The notes: generated by a model not told the origin, from the letters alone. Shown: positions 43,140 through 52,751, counted from the first letter of the stretch. The stretch: 64,000 nucleotides of DNA from Dechloromonas sp. ZY10 (GCF_041378895.1 NZ_CP144212.1:833001-897000); one strand, 5' to 3'. Translations and numbers: made by a program.

Positions 43140-45503
43140 TCAGGGGCCTGCCAGAGGCAGGGCTTCGTCATTCCCGTTGTACAGGTGTCTTTCAAGAGTC
43201 TGGGCCAGGGTCTTGAGAATGATCGGTTTGGCAATGTGGTCGTTCATGCCTGCTGCCAAGCAGCGATCAACATCGTCGCTCATCGCATTGGCCGTGACGG
43301 CAATGATCGGAATCTCGATTCCCCGGTGACGCAGTTCCTGTGTGGCTTGGTAGCCATCCATCACCGGCATGTGGCAGTCCATCAGAATCAGGTCGTAGCC
43401 TTCGGTGCAGGCCAGGTCCACAGCTTCGCGGCCGTTGTGGGCAATCGTGATCCGGGTATAGCCCAGCTTGCCCAGCATACTGCCGAGAACAGCCCGGTTG
43501 ACCTGATTGTCTTCGGCCAGCAGTAGTCGTACGTTGTGGCGATGTTCTTCGGCCAGCGAGTGCTGGGTGATCAGTGCCTGTTCGGGTCGATGGGGGGCGC
43601 GCAGGCTTTGACGCAGGCATTCAGCAAGGGTGCTGCGCTTGACGGGTTTCGGCAGGTAGGCAGCAAAACCGATGTCGGCGGCTCGTGGCCCGTCCCCGCG
43701 GCGGCCGTGCGAGGTCATCAGGATCAGCGCCGTGTCGCGAAGTGCGGGGCGCTCACGAATCCAGGCACCAAGGGTTTCGCCGTCAATGCCGGGAAGCAGG
43801 CGGTCGATCAGGACGGCGTCGATTGGGGTTGTCCCGGCCTGCTCTTGCTCCAGAAGACTTAGGGCCTGCTCCGCGTTGTCGCAGGTGAGTGCGCTGATTT
43901 GCCATTGTTGCAGCAAGCCGGAGAGCAGGCGACGGTTGTGGGGGCGGTGATCGACGATCAGCACCTTGTGGCCGGCCAGTGGTGGCGGGGGCTGTGTTGA
44001 GGTGGCGTTCCCCCCGGTTGGTTGTAGTGGGAGGCGGCAACTGAACCAGAAGGTGCTCCCACCTTCGGGTCTGGGGGTCAGGCCGATTTCTCCACCCATC
44101 ATCTGTGCCAGTTGGGCTGATATGGCCAGTCCGAGCCCGGTTCCGCCGTACTGGCGAGTGGTCGAGTTGTCGGCTTGTTCAAAGGGGTGAAAGATCGATT
44201 CGCGCCGTTCGGGCGGGATACCGATACCGGTGTCGCTGACAGAGAAACGCAGGCAGGCTTCGCTTGCAGTCTGTTCGAGCAGATCGATGCTGAGCGTGAT
44301 CTCGCCGCGTTCGGTGAATTTGATCGCGTTTCCGACCAGGTTGATCAGGATTTGGCGCAGGCGGCCTGGATCGCCGCAGAATTCTCCTGGGGTGTCGGGA
44401 GAGAAGGACCAGTCGAAGTTCAGGTGTTTTTCAGCGGCGCGGATGCTGTACAGGTCGGCAAAGTCCTCTAGCAGCGAAAAGAGATTGAAGTCGATGCTTT
44501 CCAGGGTTAGCTTGCGGGCCTCGATTTTGGAGAAATCCAGCACATCGTTGACGATCGAGAGCAATGCTTCTGCGCTGGCGTGGATGATTTCTGCGTACTG
44601 CCGCTGCTCTCTTTGCAGACCGGTTTCCAGAAGCATCGCGCTCATCCCGATGACGCCATTCATCGGTGTGCGGATTTCATGTGACATCATCGCCAGGAAA
44701 TCGCTTTTGGCTCGATTGGCCTGCTCGGCTTTTTCGCGTGCAGCAGTCAGTTCGCGTTCGTGAACGATGCGTTCGGTAATGTCGTGAAAGCTGTAAACCC
44801 GGCCGATGACTTGTTCCTTGGCCAGTTGTGGGCGCGAGCGCCGTTCGAAATAGTTGCCATTGCTGAGTTCGAGAATTTCGAGTTTTTCATCGTCGACCGT
44901 GTCGGTCTTGCCGCTCAGGCTTTTTTCACGGCAACTTGGGCTCAACTGGCCGTCCAGCCAGTCGAGTATGGCTTGGTCTCCCTGGAGCAGGATCGCATCG
45001 GGAAGCCCCCACATCTGGGTGCAGCGACGATTCATATTGACGACGTTGCCTGCTGTGTCGAGTACCAGAATTCCGTCGCCGCTGGCTTCCAATGTGGCCT
45101 GCAGTTGTGCGGTCAGTTGGGTGGCGCGTTCCTCGGCCAGTCTGGCTTCCCGCGCATCCCGCATGCGCAGGACAATCCAGTCGCCGTCGGGGCTACGTTC
45201 ACGACGGGCGCTCTTGATGACTGGGAGTAGGCTGCCGTCGGCGCACAGATATTGTCCTTCGACGTTGTCGAACTCACCGCTGCCGCCGTGGCGTACTTCC
45301 TCCCAGTAAAAAATGTCGCCCAGGCTCGACTCTAGCTCCGTCACCTCCATCTCGAGCAGGCGCTCTTCCGGGTAACCCAGCAGGTCGCAGGCGCGCCGGT
45401 TGGCAGCAACGATCCGTTGGTCAGCCGCCGAGACGGCAAGCAGGATTTCGCTGCTGTGGGCCAGCAGCAACTGCTCGCCATGAGATGGGAGGGGGATGGG
45501 CAT
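43140..45503 (-). CDS. Hybrid PAS histidine kinase with two receiver domains
   Basis: A 787-residue soluble hybrid kinase. Two PAS domains (about 15-120 and 135-245) precede HisKA with MMSHEIRTPMNGVIGM (His about 275) and HATPase with DTGIGIPPERRES and GTGLGLAISAQL. Receiver 1 (about 505-625) has IDRLLPGIDG and PKPVKRS. Receiver 2 (about 655-770) has LLAEDNQVNRAVL, LMDCHMPVMDG and AKPI. Neither has a recognisable Hpt domain, so an external phosphotransfer partner is expected. It starts 8 bp after the HD-GYP gene stop and is probably cotranscribed, linking the phosphorelay to c-di-GMP turnover. Confidence 0.93.
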   Translation of the reverse strand: MPIPLPSHGEQLLLAHSSEILLAVSAADQRIVAANRRACDLLGYPEERLLEMEVTELESSLGDIFYWEEVRHGGSGEFDNVEGQYLCADGSLLPVIKSARRERSPDGDWIVLRMRDAREARLAEERATQLTAQLQATLEASGDGILVLDTAGNVVNMNRRCTQMWGLPDAILLQGDQAILDWLDGQLSPSCREKSLSGKTDTVDDEKLEILELSNGNYFERRSRPQLAKEQVIGRVYSFHDITERIVHERELTAAREKAEQANRAKSDFLAMMSHEIRTPMNGVIGMSAMLLETGLQREQRQYAEIIHASAEALLSIVNDVLDFSKIEARKLTLESIDFNLFSLLEDFADLYSIRAAEKHLNFDWSFSPDTPGEFCGDPGRLRQILINLVGNAIKFTERGEITLSIDLLEQTASEACLRFSVSDTGIGIPPERRESIFHPFEQADNSTTRQYGGTGLGLAISAQLAQMMGGEIGLTPRPEGGSTFWFSCRLPLQPTGGNATSTQPPPPLAGHKVLIVDHRPHNRRLLSGLLQQWQISALTCDNAEQALSLLEQEQAGTTPIDAVLIDRLLPGIDGETLGAWIRERPALRDTALILMTSHGRRGDGPRAADIGFAAYLPKPVKRSTLAECLRQSLRAPHRPEQALITQHSLAEEHRHNVRLLLAEDNQVNRAVLGSMLGKLGYTRITIAHNGREAVDLACTEGYDLILMDCHMPVMDGYQATQELRHRGIEIPIIAVTANAMSDDVDRCLAAGMNDHIAKPIILKTLAQTLERHLYNGNDEALPLAGP

Positions 45504-45511
45504 GGGCTTGA

Positions 45512-46795
45512 TTATGCCCCGTTGACGTTGGCGTCGAAATAGTAACTGACCCGTTTGCGCGGACTCAGGTAGTCATAGATTGCCGCCGGCAGTTGCGCGG
45601 GGCGGATGGCCTTACTGATGTTGATGTCGGGTTCGTCGTTAAGGTCGAGGATGATTGCTTCCGCCTTGGGGATGCCGCTTTCGTAGAGGATGATGCTGGG
45701 TCGCAACGGCCGTGCCGAATTGACGCGGATGACCAGGCCGATGGCGTCGTTTGATAACTGTACGACGCTGCCAGGGGGGTAGACCCCCATGAAGCGAATG
45801 AAAGCCTGCAGGAAGCGCGGGTCAAAGCGGGTCCGTTGCTGGGCAAACATGAGCGACAGGGCTTCATGCGGGGTCATGGCCTGTGCCAGATTGACCGGGT
45901 TGCAGAGATTGTCGTAGATGTTGACTAGGGCTACCAGGCGGGCAAGCGGGTCAATCGCTTCGCCTTTGAGGCGTTGCGGATAGCCGCTGCCATCAAAGTA
46001 TTCGTGATGCTGGAACACGATTTTCTGTACTGCGGTGGGCAGGCCTGCCTTGCGACTGATGTCGAGGCCGTACTGGCAATGCTGTTCGCGAAAATCGCGT
46101 TCGGGTTTGGAGAGTTGTCCTGGGTTATTGAGAATCTTGCTCGGAATCTCGTTGAGGCCAATATCGTGGAATAGCGAACCTACGCCGACGACCTTGACCA
46201 GTTCGGGTGGGAGCTTCAATTCCCGGGCCAGGGTCATGGCCAGGACTGAAACGTTCAGCGAGTGAAGGTAAACGTCTTCGTTGCCGGGCTTTTCAGCCAT
46301 GACCTGAATGGCGAGTTCGGGTGCTGCAAGCAGTGTATCGACGATCTCGCCGATCAGTCGGTTGGCCTCGCCGATGGTGTTTTCCGGTTGCGCGAAGATG
46401 TTCTTGCTGATGTTGCGAACAATGCTGGCGGCGTTGGTGAAGGCTTGTTCGACCCGGGCTATGTCGGCGTGATGCTGGTTCAGTCGTTCGATACGCTGTC
46501 GCTTTTCGCGCATTTGTGGCGTTTCGAGGTCGCCTTCGGTACAGGAAGTGAATGGCTGCTCGGTCTGATTTGGGGGGGTATCCGTACTCCCGGCGGGCAG
46601 GGGTTTGGCATCACTGCGGGCAGGATCCCAGCGAACCGCTTTCAGGCCTAGTTGCCGGATGATACGTAATTGCTCGGCATCGCGAATCTTAAAATTATTA
46701 AAGCTGAATGGGTGATTCATCCAGCCGACGTCGAGATAGACATAGACGCCAATCTGAAGCTGGTCGACCTGAATGGTGTGATCGCTGGGAGGCAT
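45512..46795 (-). CDS. DUF3391/HD-GYP c-di-GMP phosphodiesterase
   Basis: A 427-residue protein. The N-terminal DUF3391 domain (IQVDQLQIGVYVYLDVGWMNHPF) precedes a variable linker and an HD-GYP domain with HSLNVSVLAMTLARELKL, GSLFHDIGLNEIP and HHEYFDGSGYPQRLKGEAI. Motifs are intact, so c-di-GMP hydrolysis is expected. I chose the ATG at 46795 because DUF3391 begins right there; the frame extends upstream only as antisense of the SDR gene. First gene of a two-gene unit with the hybrid kinase. Confidence 0.92.
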   Translation of the reverse strand: MPPSDHTIQVDQLQIGVYVYLDVGWMNHPFSFNNFKIRDAEQLRIIRQLGLKAVRWDPARSDAKPLPAGSTDTPPNQTEQPFTSCTEGDLETPQMREKRQRIERLNQHHADIARVEQAFTNAASIVRNISKNIFAQPENTIGEANRLIGEIVDTLLAAPELAIQVMAEKPGNEDVYLHSLNVSVLAMTLARELKLPPELVKVVGVGSLFHDIGLNEIPSKILNNPGQLSKPERDFREQHCQYGLDISRKAGLPTAVQKIVFQHHEYFDGSGYPQRLKGEAIDPLARLVALVNIYDNLCNPVNLAQAMTPHEALSLMFAQQRTRFDPRFLQAFIRFMGVYPPGSVVQLSNDAIGLVIRVNSARPLRPSIILYESGIPKAEAIILDLNDEPDINISKAIRPAQLPAAIYDYLSPRKRVSYYFDANVNGA

Positions 46796-46997
46796 TGCTA
46801 CGCGAAGGGCGAATGGATTAGTCCAAAGGTCAGATATTAGCGCGAAAGCATTGGCCCGGCGCAGTCTTCGCATCGAGTTGTCGGGGGGCTGCGTGTCTTT
46901 CTGGGTCGCAGGGAGGTGGGTAAGATGTTGTCTCCAATAATACGGTGCCGTCGCTAAGGGCGAACTTGGCGGTGCCTCTAGGCATTCTTTCTCGGAG

Positions 46998-47621
46998 ATG
47001 GCAGATATGCAGATCAAGGATAAGGTGTTTCTGGTTACCGGCGCAGGCTCGGGGCTTGGGGCGGCGACTGCTCGCATGTTGGTGGAGGCGGGGGCCAGGG
47101 TAGTGCTAGCTGACCTTAATCGCGAAGCTGGCGATAAGCTTGCGGGCGAACTGGGCGGGGAGGCCTGTTTTGTCGAAACCGATGTGGCGAGTGAGACTTC
47201 TGCAGTCAATGCAGTGCAGACTGCTGTTGCGCGCTTTGGTGCGCTGCATGGTCTGGTGAGTTGTGCCGGTATCGCGCCGGCTGAAAAGGTTGTCGGCAAG
47301 GAAGGGCCTCACCGTCTGGAAAGCTTCGCTACAGTGATCAATATCAACCTGGTCGGGACTTTCAACATGCTGCGCCTGGCAGCTGCCGAAATGCAGAAAA
47401 ATATACCCGACGCAAGTGGTGAGCGAGGCTTGATTATTAATACCGCATCGATTGCCGCGTTCGAGGGGCAGCTTGGCCAGGCTGCCAAGATGGTGCCTTT
47501 TCCGGTGCGCATGGGTAAGCCGGCGGAATATGCTTCGCTGGTCAGGCATATTGCCGAAAATGCCTATATTAATGGTGAAGTGATTCGTCTTGACGGTGCC
47601 ATCCGGATGGGAAGCAAATAA
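46998..47621 (+). CDS. SDR-family dehydrogenase with in-frame loss of the active-site segment
   Basis: A 207-residue short-chain dehydrogenase resembling 3-hydroxy-2-methylbutyryl-CoA / 3-hydroxyacyl-CoA dehydrogenases, which are usually about 250-255 residues. Cofactor motif VTGAGSGLGAATARML, the NNAG-equivalent SCAGIAPA and the catalytic Ser region INTASIAAFEGQLGQAA are present. At residues 163/164 the sequence jumps straight to KMVPFPVRMGKPAEYASLV. About 47 residues are missing, including the YxxxK catalytic pair. The reading frame and the C-terminal NGEVIRLDGAIRM are intact. It is probably catalytically dead; a sequencing or assembly deletion should be excluded. Confidence 0.85.
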   Translation: MADMQIKDKVFLVTGAGSGLGAATARMLVEAGARVVLADLNREAGDKLAGELGGEACFVETDVASETSAVNAVQTAVARFGALHGLVSCAGIAPAEKVVGKEGPHRLESFATVININLVGTFNMLRLAAAEMQKNIPDASGERGLIINTASIAAFEGQLGQAAKMVPFPVRMGKPAEYASLVRHIAENAYINGEVIRLDGAIRMGSK

Positions 47622-47647
47622 TCTATACTGCTGCCTCCGTCCTTCCC

Positions 47648-47670
47648 AAAGGCGCTTCGGCGCCTTTTTT
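47648..47670 (+). terminator. Intrinsic terminator after the SDR gene
   Basis: AAAGGCGC, the stable tetraloop TTCG, then GCGCCTTT and TTT. It lies just before the ccoI ATG at 47676, separating the two transcription units. Confidence 0.92.
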
Positions 47671-47675
47671 ATTGC

Positions 47676-50111
47676 ATGTCCGAAGCTTCGTGCTATCACT
47701 GTGGTCAGCCGATTCCGGCTGATGTCGATCTTCTTGTTGCCATCGGTGGTGAATCGCGGGCGATGTGCTGTCATGGTTGTCAGGCGGTAGCCCGTTCGAT
47801 TGTCGATCATGGCCTCGAAGACTATTACCGTAGCCGGGATTCCTTGCCTGAATCGCAGCGCGAGGCCAAGCCGGCGATTCTGGACCAGTTGGCTCTGTTT
47901 GATCATGCCGAATTTCAGAAAAGCTTTGTCCGTGAGTTGGGGGCCAGCGAGCGTGAGGCTTCCCTGCTGCTGGAGGGGATTACGTGTGCGGCATGCATCT
48001 GGTTGAATGAGCAGCACGTCGGACGCTTGCCAGGGGTGACCGCGCTTAATATCAATTACGCGACCCGTCGTGCTCGGGTGCGTTGGGATGAGTCGAAGAT
48101 TCGGCTGTCGGATATCCTCGCGGCAATTGCCCAGATCGGTTACCGCGCGTATCCCTACGATGCTGCCAAAAACGAGGAAATCGCGCGCAGCGAGCGGCGT
48201 GATGCCCTGTGGCGCCTTTGGGTGGCTGGTTTTGGCATGATGCAGGTGATGATGTACGCCTATCCGGTCTATATCGCCGACGGCGACATGACTCCGGATA
48301 TCGAAAGCCTCATGCGTTGGGCTAGTCTGGTGCTGACTCTGCCGGTGATTTTTTATTCTTCTGCGCCGTTCTTCCGTAATGCCTGGCGCGACTTGCGGCT
48401 GCGCCGAGTTGGTATGGATGTACCGGTCGCGCTCGGTGTTGGTGCTGCATTTATCGCCAGTTGCTGGGCAACATGGGTGGCAGCGGGCGAAGTGTATTTC
48501 GATTCGGTAACGATGTTTGTCTTTTTCCTGCTGGGGGGGCGTTTTCTCGAAATGAGCGCTCGCCAGAAGGCGGTCGGGGTGACCGAGGAGTTGGCCAGAT
48601 TGCAGCCGGCATTTGCCCAGAAAATGCCGAATTTCCCGGTCGACCGTGGGTGCGAACAAAAATTGGTTGCTGACTTGGAGGCCGGGGATTTTGTCTTGGT
48701 CAAGCCAGGAGAAATCATCCCTGTCGACGGTCGGGTGGTTGAAGGTCGAAGCGCGGCAAACGAGTCACTGCTCACCGGAGAAAGCCGGCCGGTTGAGAAG
48801 TTGCCTGGCGATGTAGTAACCGGGGGAGCAATCAATACCGATAGTCCGCTGGTGGTACAGGTGCTGCAGGTGGGGCAAGGAACACGTCTGTCGGCGATCA
48901 TTCAGCTGATGGAGCGAGCGGCCGCCGAGAAGCCGCGGATTGTCGAGTTGGCCGACCGGGTAGCTAGCCGCTTCGTCGCCGCCTTGCTGGTGGTGGCTGT
49001 GCTTGCAGCGCTGGGCTGGTACTGGGTCGATCCGGAGCGGGCCTTGTGGATCATGGTTTCGGTGCTGGTGGTGACCTGCCCCTGCGCGTTGTCCTTGGCT
49101 ACTCCGATTGCTTTGACGGTGGGGGCTGGTGCATTGGCCAGAGATGGTTTGCTGGTGACCCGCGGGCACGCAATTGAAACTCTGGCGAGGGCAACTCACT
49201 TCGTCTTCGATAAAACCGGTACGTTGACGACTGGAAACATGCGTTTGCTTGATCTTCTGCCGCTGGCTGGGTGCTCGCGTGAGCGAGTGCTGGCGCTGGC
49301 AGCTACGCTGGAGCAGGCCTCTGAGCATCCCCTGGCGGAGGCGCTGCGCGAGGCGTCGGATGTTCGGCTGGCGGTCGGGGAGTTGCTCAATGTTCCCGGG
49401 CGTGGCGTCGAGGGGGTGGTCGACGGCCGTCGTTATCGCTTGGGGCGGCCTGATTACGCATTGGATTTGGCTGGGGTGCCAATCGCAGAACTGCCCGCCG
49501 ATTGGCTGGGTAGTGCCGACACGGTGGTCGCGCTGGCCGATCAAGAGGCTTGTCTGGGCTTGTTCAGAATTGGCGATGGCTTGCGACCTGAAGCGCGGCA
49601 ACTGATTGGTAGTTTGCGCAAGGCTGGGCGCCATGTCGTGCTATTGAGTGGCGATGCGCAGGCGGTTGTTGAGCGAGTGGCGGCTGAACTAGATGTGAGC
49701 GAGGCGCATGCAGGGATGTCGCCGCAGCAGAAGCACGAATATGTTCACCGTCTGCAGGAGGTTGGTGCGGTTGTGGCAATGATTGGCGATGGCATCAATG
49801 ATGCTCCGGTGTTGGCGCAGGCTCAGGTTTCGGTTGCCATGGGCGGGGGGGCGCAGTTGGCCAGAACCCAGTCTGATTTCGTTCTGCTTTCAGAAAATCT
49901 GGAGCACCTGCGTCATGGTTTGCTGCGAGCCATGAAAACTTTGAGGGTGATCCGTCAGAATCTGTGGTGGTCGTTTGCGTATAATTTTATTGCCCTGCCT
50001 TTGGCGATCATGGGCTATGTGACGCCTTGGCTTGCGGGTATAGGCATGTCCGCGAGTTCCTTGTTGGTGGTACTTAACTCATTGCGGATTCAGCGCTTGG
50101 AGAATGACTGA
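47676..50111 (+). CDS. ccoI: cbb3 oxidase copper-transporting P-type ATPase CcoI (FixI)
   Basis: An 811-residue P1B-type ATPase. An N-terminal Cys-rich segment (CYHCGQ, CCHGCQAV) and a heavy-metal domain with GITCAACIWLNEQH precede eight TM helices, the A domain with LLTGESRPVEK, membrane site VTCPCALSLATP, phosphorylation site FDKTGTLTTGN and hinge MIGDGINDAPVLAQA. It exports copper for CuB insertion into CcoN. An A-domain loop (about residues 316-329) is encoded by a copy of the palindromic repeat. The stop codon overlaps the ccoS start. Confidence 0.95.
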   Translation: MSEASCYHCGQPIPADVDLLVAIGGESRAMCCHGCQAVARSIVDHGLEDYYRSRDSLPESQREAKPAILDQLALFDHAEFQKSFVRELGASEREASLLLEGITCAACIWLNEQHVGRLPGVTALNINYATRRARVRWDESKIRLSDILAAIAQIGYRAYPYDAAKNEEIARSERRDALWRLWVAGFGMMQVMMYAYPVYIADGDMTPDIESLMRWASLVLTLPVIFYSSAPFFRNAWRDLRLRRVGMDVPVALGVGAAFIASCWATWVAAGEVYFDSVTMFVFFLLGGRFLEMSARQKAVGVTEELARLQPAFAQKMPNFPVDRGCEQKLVADLEAGDFVLVKPGEIIPVDGRVVEGRSAANESLLTGESRPVEKLPGDVVTGGAINTDSPLVVQVLQVGQGTRLSAIIQLMERAAAEKPRIVELADRVASRFVAALLVVAVLAALGWYWVDPERALWIMVSVLVVTCPCALSLATPIALTVGAGALARDGLLVTRGHAIETLARATHFVFDKTGTLTTGNMRLLDLLPLAGCSRERVLALAATLEQASEHPLAEALREASDVRLAVGELLNVPGRGVEGVVDGRRYRLGRPDYALDLAGVPIAELPADWLGSADTVVALADQEACLGLFRIGDGLRPEARQLIGSLRKAGRHVVLLSGDAQAVVERVAAELDVSEAHAGMSPQQKHEYVHRLQEVGAVVAMIGDGINDAPVLAQAQVSVAMGGGAQLARTQSDFVLLSENLEHLRHGLLRAMKTLRVIRQNLWWSFAYNFIALPLAIMGYVTPWLAGIGMSASSLLVVLNSLRIQRLEND
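48621..48662. repeat. SalI-palindrome repeat, copy F (inside ccoI)
   Basis: TGCCGAATTTCCCGGTCGAC opens a stretch matching the reverse complement of copy E for about 42 bases, including CCGTGGG and CAAAAATTGG. The core CGGTCGACCG is at 48637-48646. Confidence 0.7.
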
Positions 50112-50308
50112 TGGAAAGTGTTTATTTGTTGATACCGGTTTCGGTCGTCCTGGTCTTCGGAATTGCGCTTGCTTTTTGGTGGTCGGTGCGGAGCGGTCAG
50201 TTTGACGATCTCGAGGGGCCCGGCTTCAAAGTATTGATGGACGAGCCTCAGTTGCCTCCTGCGCCAGAGGGCGCAGGCAAGGATAAGAGCCAATCAGAAA
50301 ATGTTTGA
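50111..50308 (+). CDS. ccoS: cbb3 oxidase assembly protein CcoS
   Basis: A 65-residue single-pass membrane protein. MESVYLLIPVSVVLVFGIAL is the TM segment, followed by the family signature FWWSVRSGQFDDLEGPGFKVLMDE. CcoS is required for cofactor insertion into cbb3 oxidase. The ATG overlaps the last base of the ccoI stop, giving translational coupling. Confidence 0.96.
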   Translation: MESVYLLIPVSVVLVFGIALAFWWSVRSGQFDDLEGPGFKVLMDEPQLPPAPEGAGKDKSQSENV

Positions 50309-50395
50309 CCTGCGTCAACGCTGAATTTATGCGGCTCCGGCAAGATTGAAAAAGGTGAGGCCGAAAGGATTCACATCGTTTCTCTGTTGGGGTTG

Positions 50396-50422
50396 GGGTG
50401 CGTTGCGGCGCACCCTTTTTTT
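50396..50422 (+). terminator. Intrinsic terminator after ccoS
   Basis: The stem GGGTGCG/CGCACCC (50396-50402 with 50409-50415) is followed by T7. Confidence 0.92.
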
Positions 50423-50561
50423 GTCCACCGTACCCTGTGCTGCCTTTTGTCCGTGCAGCGTCTTCCGCGACCAGATTTGCTTTGCTGATATCCCTTGGCT
50501 GGGGCATTTTTCGCATTTGCGAAGTGTGCTTATCGGCAATCCGGACTAGATATTCGGTCGG

Positions 50562-50575
50562 TTGATCTAGGTCAA
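50562..50575 (+). promoter_or_regulatory. FNR/ANR-type box upstream of ccoN
   Basis: TTGATCTAGGTCAA matches the TTGAT-N4-ATCAA consensus with one mismatch. The box centre is about 24 bp before TAGAAT, closer than in a textbook class II promoter, so the exact -10 is uncertain. Oxygen control of ccoNOQP by FNR-family proteins is well established. Confidence 0.75.
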
Positions 50576-50671
50576 AACGCCCCGAGTAATCTAGAATACC
50601 ATCCGCTTTCAAGTGCCCCCTTGGCATCAGGGAGGCGGGCATCCGTTTTTTCATTAACGAGAGGTGGGTTC

Positions 50672-52099
50672 ATGTCTGGAACGCAAACCACATATAACGA
50701 TAAGGTCGTACGGCAATTTGCCGTCATGACCGTCATCTGGGGCATCGTCGGCATGCTTGTCGGTGTCATCATTGCTGCGCAACTGGTGTGGCCGGAACTG
50801 AATATCGGTCCCTGGCTGCACTTCGGCCGTCTGCGTCCGCTGCATACCAATGCAGTGATTTTCGCTTTTGGTGGCTGTGCGCTCTTCGCTACTTCCTACT
50901 GGGTTGTGCAGCGTACGTGCCATACCCGCCTGTGGGGTGGTCCGCTGATTCCGTTTACTTTCTGGGGTTGGCAACTGATCATTGTCCTGGCCGCAGTAAC
51001 CTTGCCGTTGGGTATCACCAGTGGTAAGGAATACGCTGAACTGGAGTGGCCGATCGATATCCTGATTACTCTGGTCTGGGTGTCTTACGCTGTTGTGTTC
51101 TTTGGAACCGTCGCGGTTCGCAAGGTTTCGCATATTTATGTTGCCAACTGGTTCTTTGGGGCCTTCATCATCGCTGTTGCGCTGCTGCATCTCGGTAACA
51201 GCGCTGCGCTGCCGGTGACCTTGACCAAGTCCTATTCTGCCTATGCAGGTGTGCAGGATGCGATGATTCAGTGGTGGTATGGCCACAATGCGGTCGGTTT
51301 CTTCCTGACCGCAGGCTTCCTCGGCATGATGTACTACTTCGTTCCGAAGCAGGCCGGTCGTCCGGTTTACTCCTATCGCCTGTCCGTGGTGCACTTCTGG
51401 GCGTTGATCTTCACCTACATGTGGGCTGGTCCGCACCACTTGCATTACACCGCCCTGCCTGACTGGACCCAGTCCGTCGGTATGCTCTTCTCCCTGATCC
51501 TGCTTGCTCCGTCTTGGGGTGGGATGATCAACGGCATCATGACCTTGTCTGGCGCCTGGCATAAGCTGCGCGACGATCCTGTTCTGAAATTCCTGATCAC
51601 CTCCCTGTCCTTCTACGGTATGTCCACGTTTGAAGGCCCGATGATGTCAATCAAGACGGTTAATGCGCTGTCCCACTATACCGACTGGACTGTCGGTCAC
51701 GTGCACTCCGGTGCTCTCGGCTGGGTTGCCATGGTTTCGATCGGTTCGATCTACTACCTGTTGCCCCGCTTGTTTGGCAAAACCGAGATGTACAGCACCA
51801 AGCTGGTTACGACTCACTTCTGGATCGCAACCATCGGTACGGTTCTCTACATTGCTTCCATGTGGATTGCCGGTGTGATGCAGGGCCTGATGTGGCGTGC
51901 AGTTAACGCTGACGGCACCCTGGCTTACAGCTTTGTCGAATCGGTCAAGGGCTCTTACCCGTTCTGGGCTATTCGTGTCCTGGGTGGTGCTCTGTTCCTG
52001 TCTGGTATGGTGATCATGGCTTACAACATGTTCAAGACCATGGCGGGTGGCAAGACGGAAGACATGCCGGTCATCGCTCCGGCTGGTCATCACGCTTGA
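50672..52099 (+). CDS. ccoN: cbb3-type cytochrome c oxidase subunit I, CcoN
   Basis: A 475-residue haem-copper oxidase catalytic subunit with about twelve TM helices. Metal ligands are in [14 protein letters not shown] (haem b His), [15 protein letters not shown] (CuB His), [16 protein letters not shown] (two CuB His) and [14 protein letters not shown] (haem b/b3 His). The Tyr in the [10 protein letters not shown] helix region and the absence of a GHPEVY motif are typical of C-type oxidases. I chose the ATG at 50672 after GAGAGGTGG. It heads ccoNOQP and reduces O2 to water with proton pumping at low oxygen. Confidence 0.97.
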   Translation: MSGTQTTYNDKVVRQFAVMTVIWGIVGMLVGVIIAAQLVWPELNIGPWLHFGRLRPLHTNAVIFAFGGCALFATSYWVVQRTCHTRLWGGPLIPFTFWGWQLIIVLAAVTLPLGITSGKEYAELEWPIDILITLVWVSYAVVFFGTVAVRKVSHIYVANWFFGAFIIAVALLHLGNSAALPVTLTKSYSAYAGVQDAMIQWWYGHNAVGFFLTAGFLGMMYYFVPKQAGRPVYSYRLSVVHFWALIFTYMWAGPHHLHYTALPDWTQSVGMLFSLILLAPSWGGMINGIMTLSGAWHKLRDDPVLKFLITSLSFYGMSTFEGPMMSIKTVNALSHYTDWTVGHVHSGALGWVAMVSIGSIYYLLPRLFGKTEMYSTKLVTTHFWIATIGTVLYIASMWIAGVMQGLMWRAVNADGTLAYSFVESVKGSYPFWAIRVLGGALFLSGMVIMAYNMFKTMAGGKTEDMPVIAPAGHHA

Positions 52100-52115
52100 T
52101 TAGAGGTAAAGAACA

Positions 52116-52751
52116 ATGATTAAGCACGAACAAATCGAAAAAAGCGTACCGCTCCTGATCATTCTCACCTTGTTGGTTGTTGTCTGGGGTGGTTTGCTCG
52201 AGATCGTTCCTCTTTTCTTCCAGAAGTCCACCACCACTCCGGTCGAGGGCGTAAAGCCTTATGATGCGGTTCGCCTTGCGGGACGCGACATCTATCTGCG
52301 CGAAGGTTGCTACAACTGCCATTCGCAGATGATTCGTCCGTTCCGCGCCGAAACTGAACGTTATGGTCACTATTCCGTAGCTGGTGAATATGTCTATGAC
52401 CATCCGTTCCAGTGGGGCTCTAAGCGTACCGGTCCGGATTTGCATCGCGTTGGCGGTCGTTACTCTGATGAATGGCAGCGTGCCCACCTGATCAATCCGC
52501 GCGATGTGGTTCCTGAGTCCAACATGCCGGCTTTCCCGTGGCTAGCTACGACCAAGGCTAAAGATACCGTCGGTGTCGACATCGAGAAGAAGATGGACGT
52601 CATGCGCACTTACGCTAATGTGCGTGGTCTGCCGACTTATTCTGATGAAGAGATCAAGGGTGCTAAGGCAGCTATTGGCGACAAGACCGAACTGGATGTT
52701 TTGATTGCCTACCTGCAGGGCTTGGGTACTGCACTTAAGAACACCAAGTAA
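52116..52751 (+). CDS. ccoO: cbb3 oxidase monohaem subunit CcoO
   Basis: A 211-residue membrane-anchored cytochrome c. One N-terminal TM helix (about 10-30) precedes the haem site [20 protein letters not shown] (CxxCH). [20 protein letters not shown] and [16 protein letters not shown] contain the Met ligand. It accepts electrons from CcoP and passes them to CcoN. It starts 16 bp after ccoN with a GAGGTAAAG ribosome site. Confidence 0.97.
   Translation: MIKHEQIEKSVPLLIILTLLVVVWGGLLEIVPLFFQKSTTTPVEGVKPYDAVRLAGRDIYLREGCYNCHSQMIRPFRAETERYGHYSVAGEYVYDHPFQWGSKRTGPDLHRVGGRYSDEWQRAHLINPRDVVPESNMPAFPWLATTKAKDTVGVDIEKKMDVMRTYANVRGLPTYSDEEIKGAKAAIGDKTELDVLIAYLQGLGTALKNTK

Larger units (their letters stand above)
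50309..50671 (+). other. Regulatory region between ccoS and ccoN
   Basis: A 363-bp gap without a gene. It contains the ccoS terminator (50396-50422), an FNR/ANR-like dyad (50562-50575), a TAGAAT hexamer at 50592-50597 and the ccoN ribosome site GAGAGGTGG at 50660. Confidence 0.7.

Noticed and set aside
44876-44905. TTTTTCATCGTCGACCGTG in the hybrid kinase as another repeat copy
   Set aside because: The left half of the palindrome is broken and there is no right A-rich arm.
46796-47299. N-terminal extension of the DUF3391/HD-GYP protein
   Set aside because: It is the antisense of the SDR gene and its leader; DUF3391 begins at the ATG at 46795.
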